From assembly GCA_034336665.1 (NCBI GenBank), contig CM067592.1:54798473-54862472 (forward strand): 64,000 nucleotides of DNA, read 5' to 3'. A model generated the notes under the pieces. It searched no databases and was not told where the DNA came from. It was given only the letters and a program-made list of their open reading frames with translations. The translations under genes and the position numbers were made by a program. Numbering within the stretch: the first letter of the stretch is position 1; the number at the start of each line of letters is the position of its first letter. Shown in pieces: positions 32,946-44,684 of this stretch. This DNA comes from Luscinia megarhynchos. Its lineage: Eukaryota > Chordata > Aves > Passeriformes > Turdidae.

Positions 32946-34400
32946 TTTCTTTAACTATTATCTAACAAAAACTTACAATACCACAATACTATTTAAAAAA
33001 CAAACCAAACCTCCTAAAGTTTACATCTTCTGCAGGTAAAACACAATACAACAATTAACAATACTTTAAACAACAGACATACATTTACAAAATTAGATAA
33101 TCATCAATCTTAAAAAAACTGTGTCATCACCTCAGAGTCTGCAAACAGCTGACAAACCTTGATTCAACGTGGAATTAGATGGTCATCTCCGGAAAATGAA
33201 CACCAAATTCACTTCAAAGTCAGCTTCAGCTGCTATATCGATAAGGTCAAATTGCCAATCTAAACGACTGGAATATTATTTTGATGCAGAAAACACCTGG
33301 GTTTAGACATTTTTCTCTTTCAGTCAGAATCAAGGCTTGGCCAGAGCCTAAATTCTAATCGGAAGAGAACTCCTTGACATCTTCTTATTAAAGAAAAAAA
33401 AACCCACAAGTCTTAACAAAACTACAATTAAACATTTCAAGGTGAAAAAGAAATCAAATTCCTTTTGCAACTCGTTTTCTCTAAAATTCTTCTTTAGGGT
33501 GAGATGTTTTGAACATGGCAAGCTGTTGCAGTGCTTCTGTGATAGCAACTCAGGAAAACCATAACACTAAAAATTCATTCTGAGAGTGAAGCTCAAATAA
33601 TTTTTTGGGATTCTAAAAAAACACTCAAAACCAGCACAGGGCCAGGTCACAAAAGACCTCCTAAAATAGAGAATTAACAAAAGAAAAACAAAGAAACGAT
33701 AAGTTCACAACTTAACTAATTATCTTTACATTTTTGATTCAAGGACTGGAGGCTTTCCAAAACTTACTTGAAATATTGAAAGGCTTCAAATTAAACAATG
33801 AAACAGTGGATCCAGAATTCATACAATCCTATTACAGTGTTTTAAAAATTAAATACTGAAACTAAATTTGAATTTTAAAATCAAACTGATAGATAAATAC
33901 TGCTTTTCCAATATATATAAAGAATTTTTGATTCAGATTAAATTTTACAATTCAAATGATGATCCTAGAAGTGGTCTTGATTTATGTTCACACAGCATTT
34001 CATTAATAATTTGAAAAATGTAGACTAGAAATCCATTGCAATTTGGTTTGAAGAAAAACTAAAATATTGATATATAAAATAAATTTGCAAAACATAAATT
34101 TACAAGCTTCTTCCTTATAAAATCCAAAATCTATTAATTTATATTGACAGTATTACAAATGCTTAAAAACTGGTTTCTTTGAAACAATTAATTATAGAAA
34201 AATTAAAACACAATCTTAACATTTAAATAAACGTCCACTCATATCTGAAAAATAGCAAGTCACTAAATATATGCAATATCTATTCAAATCAAATACCAAA
34301 TACCTTATTATACCTTCAATTATTAAAATACCTAATATTATTAAAATACCTTTACCATTTTTAAAATTTCAGCATCTTTCTAACAACAATACAAAAACAA
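32946..34400 (-). other. AT-rich interior of ERVK-like provirus, no coding seen
   Basis: Strongly AT-rich with frequent stops on both strands. The expected gag and pro sequences are not recognisable. It may be captured non-retroviral sequence or a fully decayed gag. Confidence 0.5.
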
Positions 34401-35691
34401 ACACCTTAGTTTAACATACAAGAACTGAAAATAAAACTGAGTCTCTTATCAATTCCCTGGTTCTGCTTGTTCTCCACAATATAGATAAAACAGCTCTTGG
34501 CATCTCTGCACCGCCCATTCCCCTCCCCTGTGCAGCACTGGCTCTGTGCGTGGCAGGGGATGGCAGCGGGGGCGCTGTCAGTGCCCTCTGGGAGCGGGGC
34601 GGCTGTGCCCCCTCCCTCGGAGAGCTCCGGGCTGGTGGCCTCAGGCTGCTGTGCCCTGCAAATTGCTTAAAAGTTGTTACATTTCTTTCCTTTGATTTTA
34701 CAAAGCATGAAATTTTTTTCCCCTTTTGAATCTGTCTTTCCCTGTACTCACTTGAAAATATTTCTAACTTAATTTTTCCCGACCTTGCTACTACTAACAA
34801 GGCTTTGTTGAACTGGCTGCCGCCGGCAAGGCAGCCATAAACTTCCCTCCCCCAGCTCATGGCTAGGTGAGAATCCTTCCCCAGTCTCAAAGGGACTTTA
34901 ATTGCTTTTTGCCAAGGACTTCCCTCCCCCAGCTCATGGCTAGGAGAGACTGGCTAAAACTACACTTTCGGGAGTCCTTCACTCCCTTATCTCTCAAAGT
35001 TCTAAATAGCACATTTGTTTCTGCCTGTGGGTAATGAAGCTTCACCCACACAAGTAAATCTCTGAATTCCTTCTCTGTGACAGAGACAGGCTAAACAGAA
35101 GCTAAACTTTTTAAAGTAAATAGTAAAGTGAACTGTTCCTTGCTAAAAGCTCTGCCTATAGTGTTCCTATGATGTGTCTGAAATCTGAACCGTCTTACCC
35201 AAAAGCAATTTGCCCAAAATCGATTCGGAGGTTCCTGAAACCGACCAGCAGTGCACAGGAGCGAGGCTTCCCGGGACACCTCCTCTCCGACTCGCGTCTG
35301 GACCTCGGCTTTTCTTGGCAGAGGGCCAGAAATCTCCTCTGCAGTCCTTTTCAACAGCGTGCCTCTTCTGAAGCTCGGTCTTCTGGGGGTCTGTACCTGT
35401 TTTTGCAGGCAACAAGGATCCACCACGGGCCGTGCCAAATGTCTCTGCCTGGGGGGGTCTCCTCCATCTCTGTGCCTGGTAGCTGGTTTCTGGCAACTGT
35501 TCAAGGTCTCTTCTCTGCAGTTTTCTCTCTTCAGGTGGCTTCTTCTGTCAGGGAGTTTTTCTGGATCGGAGCTCTTCTGTATCTACCTTTGTAGATCACA
35601 GCAGCTGAAGCTGGTGCCCACCACGGCCAAGCTGATGCCCCGGCCAAGGTGGAGCCCACCGAGCCCACCGAGCCCACCCAGGGACGCCAGA
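34401..35691 (-). other. ERVK-like 5' leader region
   Basis: Sequence between the 5' LTR and the AT-rich interior. Right after the LTR, minus strand TGGCGTCCCTGGGTGGGCTC (35670-35689) sits where a primer site belongs. A GAGCCCACC triplicate lies at about 35651-35678. A direct repeat of CTTCCCTCCCCCAGCTCATGGCTAG occurs at about 34844 and 34919. No gag frame was identified. Confidence 0.5.
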
Positions 35692-36338
35692 TGTCACTGT
35701 CTGGGGGTCTCTTTGTGGCCGAGACCACTCAGATGGACATAGGAGGGTGGTTCAGGGCACAGGGAATTCTTGAAGCAACCGAAGAGAAACCGCAGGAGAC
35801 AGTCGTCCGGGCTCAAGGTCTGTTTATTATTTGTTATCTATAAAGTGTTCTTTGCTCGCGAGCAGCAGTCTGATCACCACCGTGTCCAGGACGAAAGTCT
35901 GCCCAAGGAGGGCCGAACTTATCTTTTATACTCTATGCTACGTATTCCATGTTTACAATAATATTCCAATACTACAAAGTTTTATTACAATGTCTAGTTT
36001 TGTCCCCAACCAATCTGTGATTCCCAGCATCCCACACCAACATGGAGGGTAAGAAGAAGAAGAAGAAAAAAAGATACCACACCCCAAATTCTCCATCTTG
36101 GCTTTGTGACTGATAATATAAACAATCCTAAAAACCACATTTTCTACATGTTAAATATATAATTCAGACCCTAGTTACTCTCAAAGGTCGCATTTCTCCT
36201 CTGCAGGAAAGCAAATGTCCCTGAGGAGCTGAATCCAGCTCTCTGACCCCCCTGGCCTCGCTCGGGGGTCTCTCAGGGGTTGGACAGGGGGGTCTCCGCT
36301 CTCCTGGAAGGTCCAGAGGGACTCCCTGGACCCCCACA
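35692..36338 (-). repeat. 5' LTR of ERVK-like provirus
   Basis: 647 bp, the partner of 29112-29757. TATA box in reverse complement at 35921-35930. The ERVL pol end resumes at 36339. Confidence 0.92.
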
Positions 36339-36603
36339 TCAGGCATGTTAGGAAAAACTGTTTGGGTGAACTCTGCCTCCAGCAAAGACAATCCCGTCTG
36401 TGGGGTGGTTTTTGCTCAAGGACCAGGTTGCACTTGGTGGGTGATGCAAAAGGACAGAGAGACTCAATGCATACCCCAAGGAGACCTTGTTCCAGGGCGA
36501 ACTATCTATGATACTGTGCCTGTATCTGCATGTATGTATATGATTTAAAAGTTTTGATTTGAAATAGCATGTTGGCATGGGAAAAAATTCGAGGTGGATA
36601 AGG
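36339..36603 (+). pseudogene. ERVL-like integrase C-terminal end and polypurine tract
   Basis: The frame with MLGKTVWVNSASS, VVFAQGPGCTWWVMQKD and CIPQGDL is the end of avian ERVL Pol, continuing from PVVHLRG at about 29090-29108 across the ERVK insertion. GGGAAAAAATTCGAGGTGGATAAGG before the LTR is purine-rich and probably the polypurine tract. Confidence 0.8.
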
Positions 36604-37242
36604 TTGGGGGTTGGGCTTGTTCTCTTACTGTCCCAGATTAAAGAATTTTTCCCACTATCATGCTACGGGGGCCTGCTGGGTTGCACCCAGGCTCTTTTGA
36701 GGACTCTAGACAAAGAGAGGACGGCTTCCGGGGGGAAGGGCTACCTGTTCATCTGGCGAACTCGGAGGAGGAGGACGCCGGGTGTCCAGCAAGGCAGTCG
36801 GAACATGGGGGAGCCAGGCGCTCTGCGGTCGGACTGCCCTGCATCTCCCCCTCTCCAGCCTCCTACCTCTGAGGACACAGCTGGCCACCAGGACTCAGAC
36901 GGTGAGCGGGGAGCTGCCCCTCCACCCTGCTCCCACCTGAGACTCAGCGCAGGCGCTGCTGCCTCCCCCCACCTCCGCTCCCGTCTGCCACCTCTGCGGC
37001 TGAAAGAAAGGACTGGAACTGAGTTATTTGTTCTGTTTCGTTGTTAATTTTCCATAGCTGCTGGTGTTTCTGTTGTATAACTGGATATATTAGTAAAGAG
37101 CTGTTATTCCCACCCCTTATCTCTGCCTCAGAGTTCTTGATTCAAAAAATTGTAATACTCAGGAGGGAGGGAACTTGCATTCTCTATTTCAAAAAAGGGC
37201 TTCTGCCTTTATTGGCAGACATCTGTCCTTCAAAGCAGGACA
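36604..37242 (+). repeat. 3' LTR of ERVL-like provirus
   Basis: It starts near TTGGGGGTTGGG and ends TTCAAAGCAGGACA. It is diverged from the 5' LTR at 13045-13762. Duplicon copy B begins about 7 bp beyond its end. Confidence 0.85.
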
Positions 37243-38225
37243 GCATCTGTTGCTGAGCAGGCACCCAGTTACATTTGGACATCAGCTGCCATAGGCAGAC
37301 ATACAGCAACTGGAATGTTGAATAGCAGAGGCCGCGCCAAATCCTTTTTTGCCCAAATGCAAGAAAGACAGGAAAGCACAAGGAAACATGGCAGTGTCTC
37401 TATGGAGTTTCTTTGTCCTGTGAAATTCAGTAGCCGTTGGTGTTTTTGTGCTGCCAGCAATCCCTCCCATGAAAAACAGCATTCCAGGAAGAAGCAACAT
37501 TATCTGACACATAGCAAGTGCCGCCAGCAGTTGCTGCAGGTGCTCTGGCCAACAGCCCGTGTAGGATGGAGCACAGGCCCCAGTGCACCTTGGCTTTGAC
37601 TGCACTCTGGCACAGAAGCCCCCCCACGCCATAGGTCTCTGTGGCAGGAGCAGGCACCAGCGCTGCCAGGGCTCGCTGGGCGGCCGGTCAGCTTTGGCAG
37701 GGACTCTGCCACACCTGCTGATGTCAGTGCTCCCCGGGCCCCTGGGGTCAGAGCAGCATTCGTGCCATGGACCACACGTGTTTTCCTTGTCTGTGTCACA
37801 CCGCTGCCTTCAGGACGGCCAGCAGGCGGGACGTGTCCCAAGGAGGCCGTGCCGGCTTCTGAGGAAGGCCCCGCGCCCTCCCCGTCGCAGCCGCCTCGGC
37901 AGCCACGGGGGCTCCTTCTGCTGCCCTGAGCCTGCAGGGCAGGGCAGCGTTTGCTGATGGTTTGAGCCATTCCTAAGGATCCTGTCGGGCAGTATGAGAC
38001 ACTTGGGGCAAGGCATTCCATCAAACCTGGGCCACTCTGGGGGCGCTGGGGGCAGCCCCAGGGCAGGTGGCACTGTGTGCAAGGGCCCTTTGTGACACGG
38101 TGCAGCACGGTCACCGTGGCACGGAAAGGGACAGCGTGTCCAAGGGCTCATTGTGACGCGCAGTGACATAGGTGCTGGCGGTGACACGGCCACGCCACAG
38201 TGCTCGGTGCACGCGTCGGGACAGG

Positions 38226-38626
38226 ACGGGACAGAGCGCTGCTGTCAGGAGCCCCCGCACAGCGCACTCGTTCCTTGCTGACCCGCAGCTTTTCCCAGGC
38301 GTTACTCCTGCAGGTGACCTCGAGGCCAGACCGCAGCATTTGCTGACCTGTGGCCTTCCCGAGGCTTCTCTTCTGCAGGTGCCCTCGAGGGCGCACCGTG
38401 GCACTTAGTGACACGAAGCTTTCTGGAGGAATCTCCAATCCCTGCGGCCTCTGCCGTCGAGAGCAGACCGTGGTATTTGCTGACCACGGTCCTTGATCTG
38501 GAGGAGTCTCCTGTCATTGTGGCAGGAGCCTTCAAGGCCAGAGCGCAGGACGTGCTGTCCTGTAGCCTGGCCAAGAGTTCACTCTTGCACGAGCCTTCAA
38601 GACACAACTGCAGGACTTACTGACTC
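38226..38626 (+). repeat. Degenerate minisatellite upstream of MROH-like copy B
   Basis: The same array as 4338-4739. Small deletions (for example near 38214, 38226 and 38290) break the frame that is open in copy A. Confidence 0.6.
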
Positions 38627-38658
38627 AGGCCTTTTCTGAGCCATCTCTCCAAGTAGCC

Positions 38659-41600
38659 ATGAATCCGGGCAGTGACGTAGAGCAGAAACCCCCAAGCATG
38701 CCCCAGCTGCCCTTGGAGGAGGAGGAGAAAGAAGGCGCTGGAACTACCCCAGCACAGCAGCCTGAAGAGGTGGAGCAGTTCCAGCCACCGCAGGAGGGTG
38801 AGTGATACCCCTCAGCTGTGCTCCATGCCCTGGGGCCTCCTGGGGCTGTCCCTGCCAGGGGAGCAGGGCTGGGCTCTGCTCTCCGGCCTGTCCCGCAGCC
38901 CCTCAGCCCCGGCTGCGCTCCCTCTTTGCCAGGTGCGGCCATGGAGCGCACACGAGAGCAGCAACGCACCCGAGGCCTCTTCCGCACAACAGCGCAGGTA
39001 CTGCAGCCAGCAACACCTGGGCTGGGCCTGCTGTCACTGCTCAGCCCAGCACCGTGCTTGGAGCACGCCATGCAACCTCCCTCCCTTCTTGCCCTCCTGC
39101 TACAGATGGTTTGCAAATTCATGAAGAGAATTTGCGAGGAAGAGACCAGCGTCGTGGGCTCCGTGGTCAGAGCATACTCTCCCCTCTTCAAAACCAAGAC
39201 CAGTGCTGCCCTGCTGGATATGCTTGTGCAGGAGGGTCCTTCCAACCCAAAGCAAGTAAGCAGCCTGTGGCCTGCCTTTGATCCTCCCAGGAATTGCCTG
39301 GCCTCTAAAGCCAGGCCTGATGGTCACTGGAAGCCTCAGAAGCCATGAGAGTGAGGCCAAAGCTCCGGGTTGCTTCTCTGGGGCACTGGGCACATTACTC
39401 CCTGTGGCAGCTTTCCAAGTCTCCCGTGCCTTCTGCAGGTGCCAGCCATGGTGAGGTACATCCACCAGTGGCTCATGGCCAATGAGCGGCCCGAGTACAA
39501 CGTGTACAGGCCCCTTCTGGACCTGGCAGAGGCACAGCCCGCTGACGTGGTGATGGCTCTCCTGCGCGTGGCCCCATCGTGTGACAGGTATGGGGCCCAC
39601 GCGCCCACACGGCTCAGGGCTCACCAGCCCACCCAGGTGTCTGACAAACACAGAATTCCAGGGCTCTCTGGCTCCTCTCTTTGCCACCCCTGGCATGTCA
39701 GCCCCCAGCGTGCTGCCCTGCTCCCTCCGGGCCCCTCGGGGGCCAGTCCCCACAGGGCTGGGCTGCCTGGCTGCTGCCAGCGAGGGGCAGTGGGCAGAGG
39801 CAGGGCTGGCAGCCAGCCTCAGCTCCCCGCTGCTGCCCAGGCCACGGTGCTGTGTCCCAGACCGCCCCTGGAGACACAGCTGTGACCCCCACAGAGCTGC
39901 TCTGGCCATGTGGAGGAGCATCATGTGCTCGTGCAGGACTGCAGAGCCGGCCATGCTGATACTCCTGGATGTGCTGGCCAACTGGCCAGAGCACAGCACG
40001 AGCACTGCCGATGGGGACTGCACGGCTGTCCTTGCCCTGGCTGTGAGTTCTGCAACTGGCCTTTGCTCACCCCAAGGTCACCTCTCTGTCAGCTCTCCAG
40101 CCTCCCTCCCCCACGGCATCTCCCTGCTTCGGGTGCCTGGCTGCATCCTGGCCTGGGGCAGCTGCAGGGTCACCAGGCCCACAGCTGCCCCTGCGTCTCC
40201 GCTGGCCTCTGCCTCCCACGCTCGCGCCCTGCCGCATGGACACCTCGGCACTGAGCGCTGTCTCGGGCTGCTCTGTCCTTTGCAGGCAACTGTGGTGATG
40301 TGGAAGATCCTCCAGGCGCCCTGCGTCCCACACATCATGACCCTGCATTTCCCTCGCCTCTTTGCGCATCTGCTCTTCCAAGCGCTCTCCAGCACACTGG
40401 ATACGCCGGAGGCGGTCCATACCTTCTGGAAGGGGTGCCAGCAGCAACACGGCCTTGCCACCAACCCCAACAGGTGCTCCATGCCAGCGTTCCTGTCCCT
40501 GCCATGTCCCCAGGGCAGGAGCCAGTGCTCCCAGTGTGACCTGGCCTTTGCTCTGCACACAGCTTTGCAGTGCAGACCCTGAAGGCCCTGCTCTGCCGAA
40601 TGCACTATAAGGGTGTGGTGGCGGCACTGGAAGATAAGGGTGCCTGGGACACACTGCTCCGTGCTGACACCCACCACTCTGCTGTAGGTGTGCTGGCCAG
40701 GTGAGATCCCCTTCTCCCCAGCTGCCCCCGGTATCTGTGCCCTCTGCGGGGCTGCCCCACACAGTCCCTGTGCTTGTGGGCCAGAGGGCTTTGTCACCAA
40801 GGGACAGCCAAGGAGGCTGCCAAAGGCTGGGAGAGGAGCGTGCCCAAGAGCAGAGCCTCCCAGAGGGCCCGGGCCCCCTTGCAGGGTGGCTGGGGAACGA
40901 GCAGGCCTCTGAGACTCAGGCCGGGGAGAGGTTTGCCCTCGCTGGCTCAGGGTTTTGTTCCCGTTTTCTCCTGACAGAGAAATGCGCCACGCATCCATAG
41001 CCTTGTGTTCCAAGATCGCCTTCTACCTGCTCGGGCTGCTCAGCAAAGACATGCCATGCTGGGATTTGGCCACCATGGCGTTCCTTGTGGAGGTGAGCCT
41101 CAAGGCCAGCGCAGCCTGGCTGAGCTGCGTCCCAGCTCTCTGCCCTCTCACAGCCGCAGCTGCCTGGGACGCTGCCCGCGCCCTGTGCTGCTGCCGGGCC
41201 CAGCCCCGCGCGGGTCTGGGCTCCTGCGGCCAGCTCCCCTGGCAGCTCTCCTGTGCCTTTCAGATCCTCGAGTGCCTGGCCTGGAATGAATGGCATGAGC
41301 TGCGTCCTGGACATCTTGTCAAAGAACCTGCAGAGCGAGTGCAGGGAGAGGCATCGCCTGGCACTCAGAGGCCTCCTGGTGCTCGGCAAGAACATCTCCA
41401 TGGTGAGAAGGCGGCAGCGGCTGAAGCCGTGCTGCCGCCGGGGGGCTGGGGAACGAGGTCGCTCGGGCTTGGCTGGGCTTCGGGAGCTGAGGCAGCTGCT
41501 CCCAGCTGTCCTGCCTCCCCCTACAGCCGCCCCAGTGCTTTGGCACAGGCCTTTGCCTTCTGGGCCCTGCGGCACCAGGGTGGCCTTTCACAGGCTTGTG

Positions 41601-43650
41601 TTCCACGCAGGCCATACGAATGTGGGGCCTGCACGCAAGGCTCGTGGAGCTCCTGAGGGAAAATGACAGCGACGTGGTTGGCATGAGCATCGTTCTCCTC
41701 AGCTGTCTGTTCCCCTACAAAGGCACCAAGATAGAAACCCCCCTCGCCCTGCAGCTGGCTGACATGCTCCTGCCACTCTTTGACAACGTAAGACTCGCTG
41801 CCTCCAGCCACGGCCACTGGCTGCTGCCCGCACACTTTGTGCCCTGGGCATTTTCAGGCCTGTGCCCAGCTAGGGGGGAAGCAGCCCATGACGAGGGCTT
41901 TTTCTCTTCCTTTCATACAGGATGACAGCCAGGTGCAGTTGAGCTCCATGTTCATCTTCCGAGACATGGTAGATTTTTCACCGGAGAGGATAAAAACGGC
42001 CCTGAAGTCACACGCGGCGCAGGAGCCTGCTCCCACTCTCCTTCCACTGCCACGACGAGAACCAGCTGCGTGGCTAAGGTGAGGACTTCGGCGGCTGCCG
42101 GCAGCTCCCCCTGCCAGGAGGCTCGGCTGCCTCCTGCTCTGCCACCTCACGGGCTGCAGCCTCCTCCTGGCCGTGCTGCAGGGACGTGGCTCCTGCGCCC
42201 TGGGCTGTGGTGCCACCTCCGCGTCTCTGCTGCTCTCCAGGCCTCCCGGGCAGCGCTGCATTCTTCAGCCACGTTCCTGCAGAGGAAGGACCTCCAAGAG
42301 GTGCTGCAGCTGGAGCAGACCTGGAGTTTCGGCGTGGTAAGCACGGCCCGGCAGCGCCGGCCCCGGGCCCGAGAAGCCGCCCGGGCGCGCTGCTCAGCGT
42401 GTGCGGCCGGAGCCGCGGCCCTGCCCGCTGCTGCAGCCACACGCTGCTCCTCCCTGGGCCGCGCGGGCTCGGCTCCCGGCCCCCGGCGGCCCCGAGCCGG
42501 GCGCCGACGGACCCCGGCCCAGCTGGGCTGTGCGGCGGGCGGCACCGCGGCTCAAGGGCAGCAGCCGGCCCTCTGCCGCCTCCAGAGCTCGGCTCCGGCG
42601 GCTGCTGGCCGCCTCTCCGCGCTCTGCGGGCAGGGCAGGCCGCTGCTGGCCGCACGGAGCGCCCGGCCGAGGGGCTGAGCCTGCACCAAGCGCGCCCTCC
42701 CGCCGCTCTCCGCAGCTGGCAGAGGACAGGAGCCGAGCGCCCGAGCACCTGCGGCAGGCCCTGCTGTACCTGGACAGCCCGCAGGAGTGCCTGCGACAGG
42801 CGGCCATCAGCTTCATCGGTGAGCCACGAGCCCGGGATCCCTCCCCGGCCCGGCCCGGCGCAGCTCGGCCCCAGCCCCGGCTGCGGCCCCCGGCAGCGCC
42901 ATCAGGGCCCGGCGCCGCGGAGCCGCGGCTGCCCTCGGGTTGCTGCCGCCCTCCCGCAGCCGCGCCCTTGGGCGGCAGCGTGCGGCAGGGCCCGGGCTGA
43001 GCCCTGCCGGGGCTCGAGGCCGTGGCCGCAGGGCTGGCAGCGCCGCGGGCAGGCTGCGCCGCCGGGCCGTGACGGGCTCTGTGTGTTCCCAGGGATGGCC
43101 GGGCGGCACCTCAGGGGGCACAAGCGACAGCTCCAGCGCGTCTGCCAGGGTGAGTCAGGGCGGCGGGCTGTCAGCCCCGCCTGCCGGGGGCAGCGGCAGT
43201 CCCTGCCCCGGCTGCCCAGGGCTCTGCTCCCTGTGCGGACCAGGGCTGCCGTGGCCAGAGCAGCCCCAGAGATTTCAGGGCCACGTGGAGCAATAGTGTC
43301 CCGTAGCTTCGGGCTGATCCCCTTGCTCCCTGCTCCCTCGTGGCCGTGGCCAGAACCGCCTGGGGTGGGATGGCCGCGGCATGGGGGTCTCCTCGGGTCC
43401 CCGCAGATGCGGGATCTGACCGTGGCTCCGTTCCTCTCTCTCTCTTGCAGCCCTTGAAGACAAGGCGGAGGACATCAGCCCTGCCATCAGGAGCCAGGCT
43501 CTCGAAACAGCCTTTCTGCTGCGGGCAGTAGAGAGACCTTCGGGCTCCATCCTGGGGAAGCTGCTGCATCACCTCCGCGAGGCGCGCAGGAAACGGCCTT
43601 CTCTGTGGTGCTGTGTCCGGCTCTGCTGCTGGACCTCTGAGGAGAGCTGA
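38659..43650 (+). pseudogene. MROH-like gene copy B, frameshifted in exons 9 and 11
   Basis: Exons: 38659-38797, 38933-38997, 39106-39255, 39439-39587, 39895-40042, 40286-40473, 40563-40700, 40978-41092, 41264-41402, 41611-41787, 41921-42078, 42241-42336, 42716-42818, 43093-43149, 43451-43650. All splice sites are intact. Exon 9 has one extra base (near 41301, GAGCTGCGTCC against GAGCGCGTCC), giving a stop in exon 10. Exon 11 has two extra bases (near 42015 and 42067). Together the three insertions restore the frame from exon 12 on. Outside these, eight amino-acid changes and one silent change separate the copies. It is a pseudogene, or the insertions are assembly errors in a GC-rich duplicate. 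The product would be the same HEAT-repeat scaffold as copy A. Confidence 0.8.
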
Positions 43651-43705
43651 GTGGAGAGGCTCTCTGCCAGCTGGGGCCACCTGAGCCGGGGGGGCTTTTT
43701 CTTTC

Positions 43706-44314
43706 CTCCTTTCCAGACTCCCACAAGCTTTCTTTTGGTGCTCAGAGTCCACAGGGGACAGGGGTAGGGGGGAAAACGGGTCCTTATTCTGAGCAAGCTG
43801 CCCAGGCGTGCAGTGGGGAAGGGAAGCTGGCCAGAAGCCCCTTGGCCTTTGGTGGTTCTGCTGAAGGTTTAACGCTGCCGAGCGAGGGCTGGGCAGGGCC
43901 GGAGCTGCGGGGATCCCTGCGAGACCGGTGCCTGGAGATGGCCACCAGGCCTCTCTTGGCCGGGAAGCGCCATCTGTGTCCTCCTGCCCGAGTGCTGCCG
44001 GCTGGATGGCTGAGGGCTGGTGGGAGGCGCTGAGGCATTGTGTGCCAGGGTCCATAAGCAGCCCCCAGGGGCCATAAGCAGCCCCCGGGCAGCCGCCTTG
44101 TTCCTGCCACCTGGCTGCTCTGGCGCTTCCCCAGAGAGCCCGCCGCGCCTGCGGCTGAAGGCCTCGAGGCCGGGCCTCAGCCGGAGGGTGGGGACACCCC
44201 CGAGGCGCCAGGCCGGGCTGGCTGGGGACAAGGAGGCCAAGGGGCCCTGCCAGGGCACGGTCACTGGGGGCTGCCAGGGCGCTGGGCAGAGGCAGAGCTG
44301 GCGCCCAGCCCGGG
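43706..44314 (+). other. About 610 bp present in copy B, absent from copy A
   Basis: The junction in copy A (about 9812) is a short C run shared by both ends, suggesting a deletion in A by microhomology or slippage. The content is GC-rich and unrecognised, with a small direct repeat of CCATAAGCAGCCCCC at about 44050 and 44070. Confidence 0.7.
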
Positions 44315-44577
44315 CCCCCACGGCTGCCCAGGGCACGGAGCTGAGACTGCGGCCCCCCTGACACAGAGCTCTGGGCCCGCAGAGCTTCTGCCTCCCTGGC
44401 GAGGGCGGCCATGTCTCCTCGAGCAGGGCTGCCGAGGCGCTGCTGCCCCAGCGGCTCTGGGCGCCACACAGACAGCACCAGAGCCAGCACAGGAGCAGCA
44501 GCACCCCGAACGCCAGCACCTCCTCCACCAGGCATCCGCACCGGCCGCGAGGCTGAAAGGGGCATACTGTGGGCACC

Positions 44578-44684
44578 TGTGCTGGTTTGAAGGACAGGCA
44601 TCTGCCAAAAGAGGCAGAAGCTTCTCTGTGAAATGCAGAATGTAAACCCCTTCCCCCCAAATTATTATAATTTTGAATTTAAGG
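44578..44684 (-). mobile_element. Partial ERVL-type LTR (copy of 10075-10181)
   Basis: It starts TGTGCTGGTTTGAAGG and stops at TTAAGG, where the ERVK-type LTR begins. The rest of the LTR is missing in this copy. Confidence 0.85.

Larger units (their letters stand above)
29112..36338 (-). mobile_element. ERVK/alpharetrovirus-like provirus nested in ERVL pol
   Basis: Two copies of one LTR enclose about 5.9 kb. Minus orientation follows from the LTR signals and from the order of RT, RNase H, integrase and env. The two LTRs differ by only one A in a poly-A run, so the insertion (or conversion) is very recent. The interior is nevertheless rearranged, AT-rich and full of stops. The 6-bp flanks are AGAGGC and TCAGGC, matching at four of six positions, which is imperfect for so young an element. 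No gag was recognised. Confidence 0.88.
13045..37242 (+). mobile_element. ERVL-like provirus carrying two nested proviruses
   Basis: An old class III provirus spans this interval: 5' LTR, primer site, gag, pro, pol and 3' LTR on the plus strand. It lost continuity when a class I provirus (15631-25902) landed in gag and an ERVK-like provirus (29112-36338) landed near the end of pol. Without the nests it is about 6.7 kb. All its reading frames are broken. No env is seen, as is usual for ERVL. Flanks (GTGTA on the left, GCATC on the right) show no target duplication; the right flank is the start of duplicon copy B, so the original flank was probably lost. Confidence 0.88.

Noticed and set aside
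34411..34890. 159-codon minus-strand frame as ERVK gag
   Set aside because: It is located where gag might begin, but it lacks any recognisable matrix, capsid or zinc-knuckle motif and includes low-complexity GC-rich sequence.
13045..37242. CRISPR array or prokaryotic defence system in the repeat-rich interval
   Set aside because: The repeats are LTRs and proviral internal repeats with retroviral signals and proteins. There are no regular short repeats with unique spacers.
43171..44601. Very long minus-strand open frame across the end of MROH-like copy B
   Set aside because: It runs through GC-rich exon, intron and flank with no start or motif and is antisense to a supported exon. Stops are simply rare in such GC-rich DNA.
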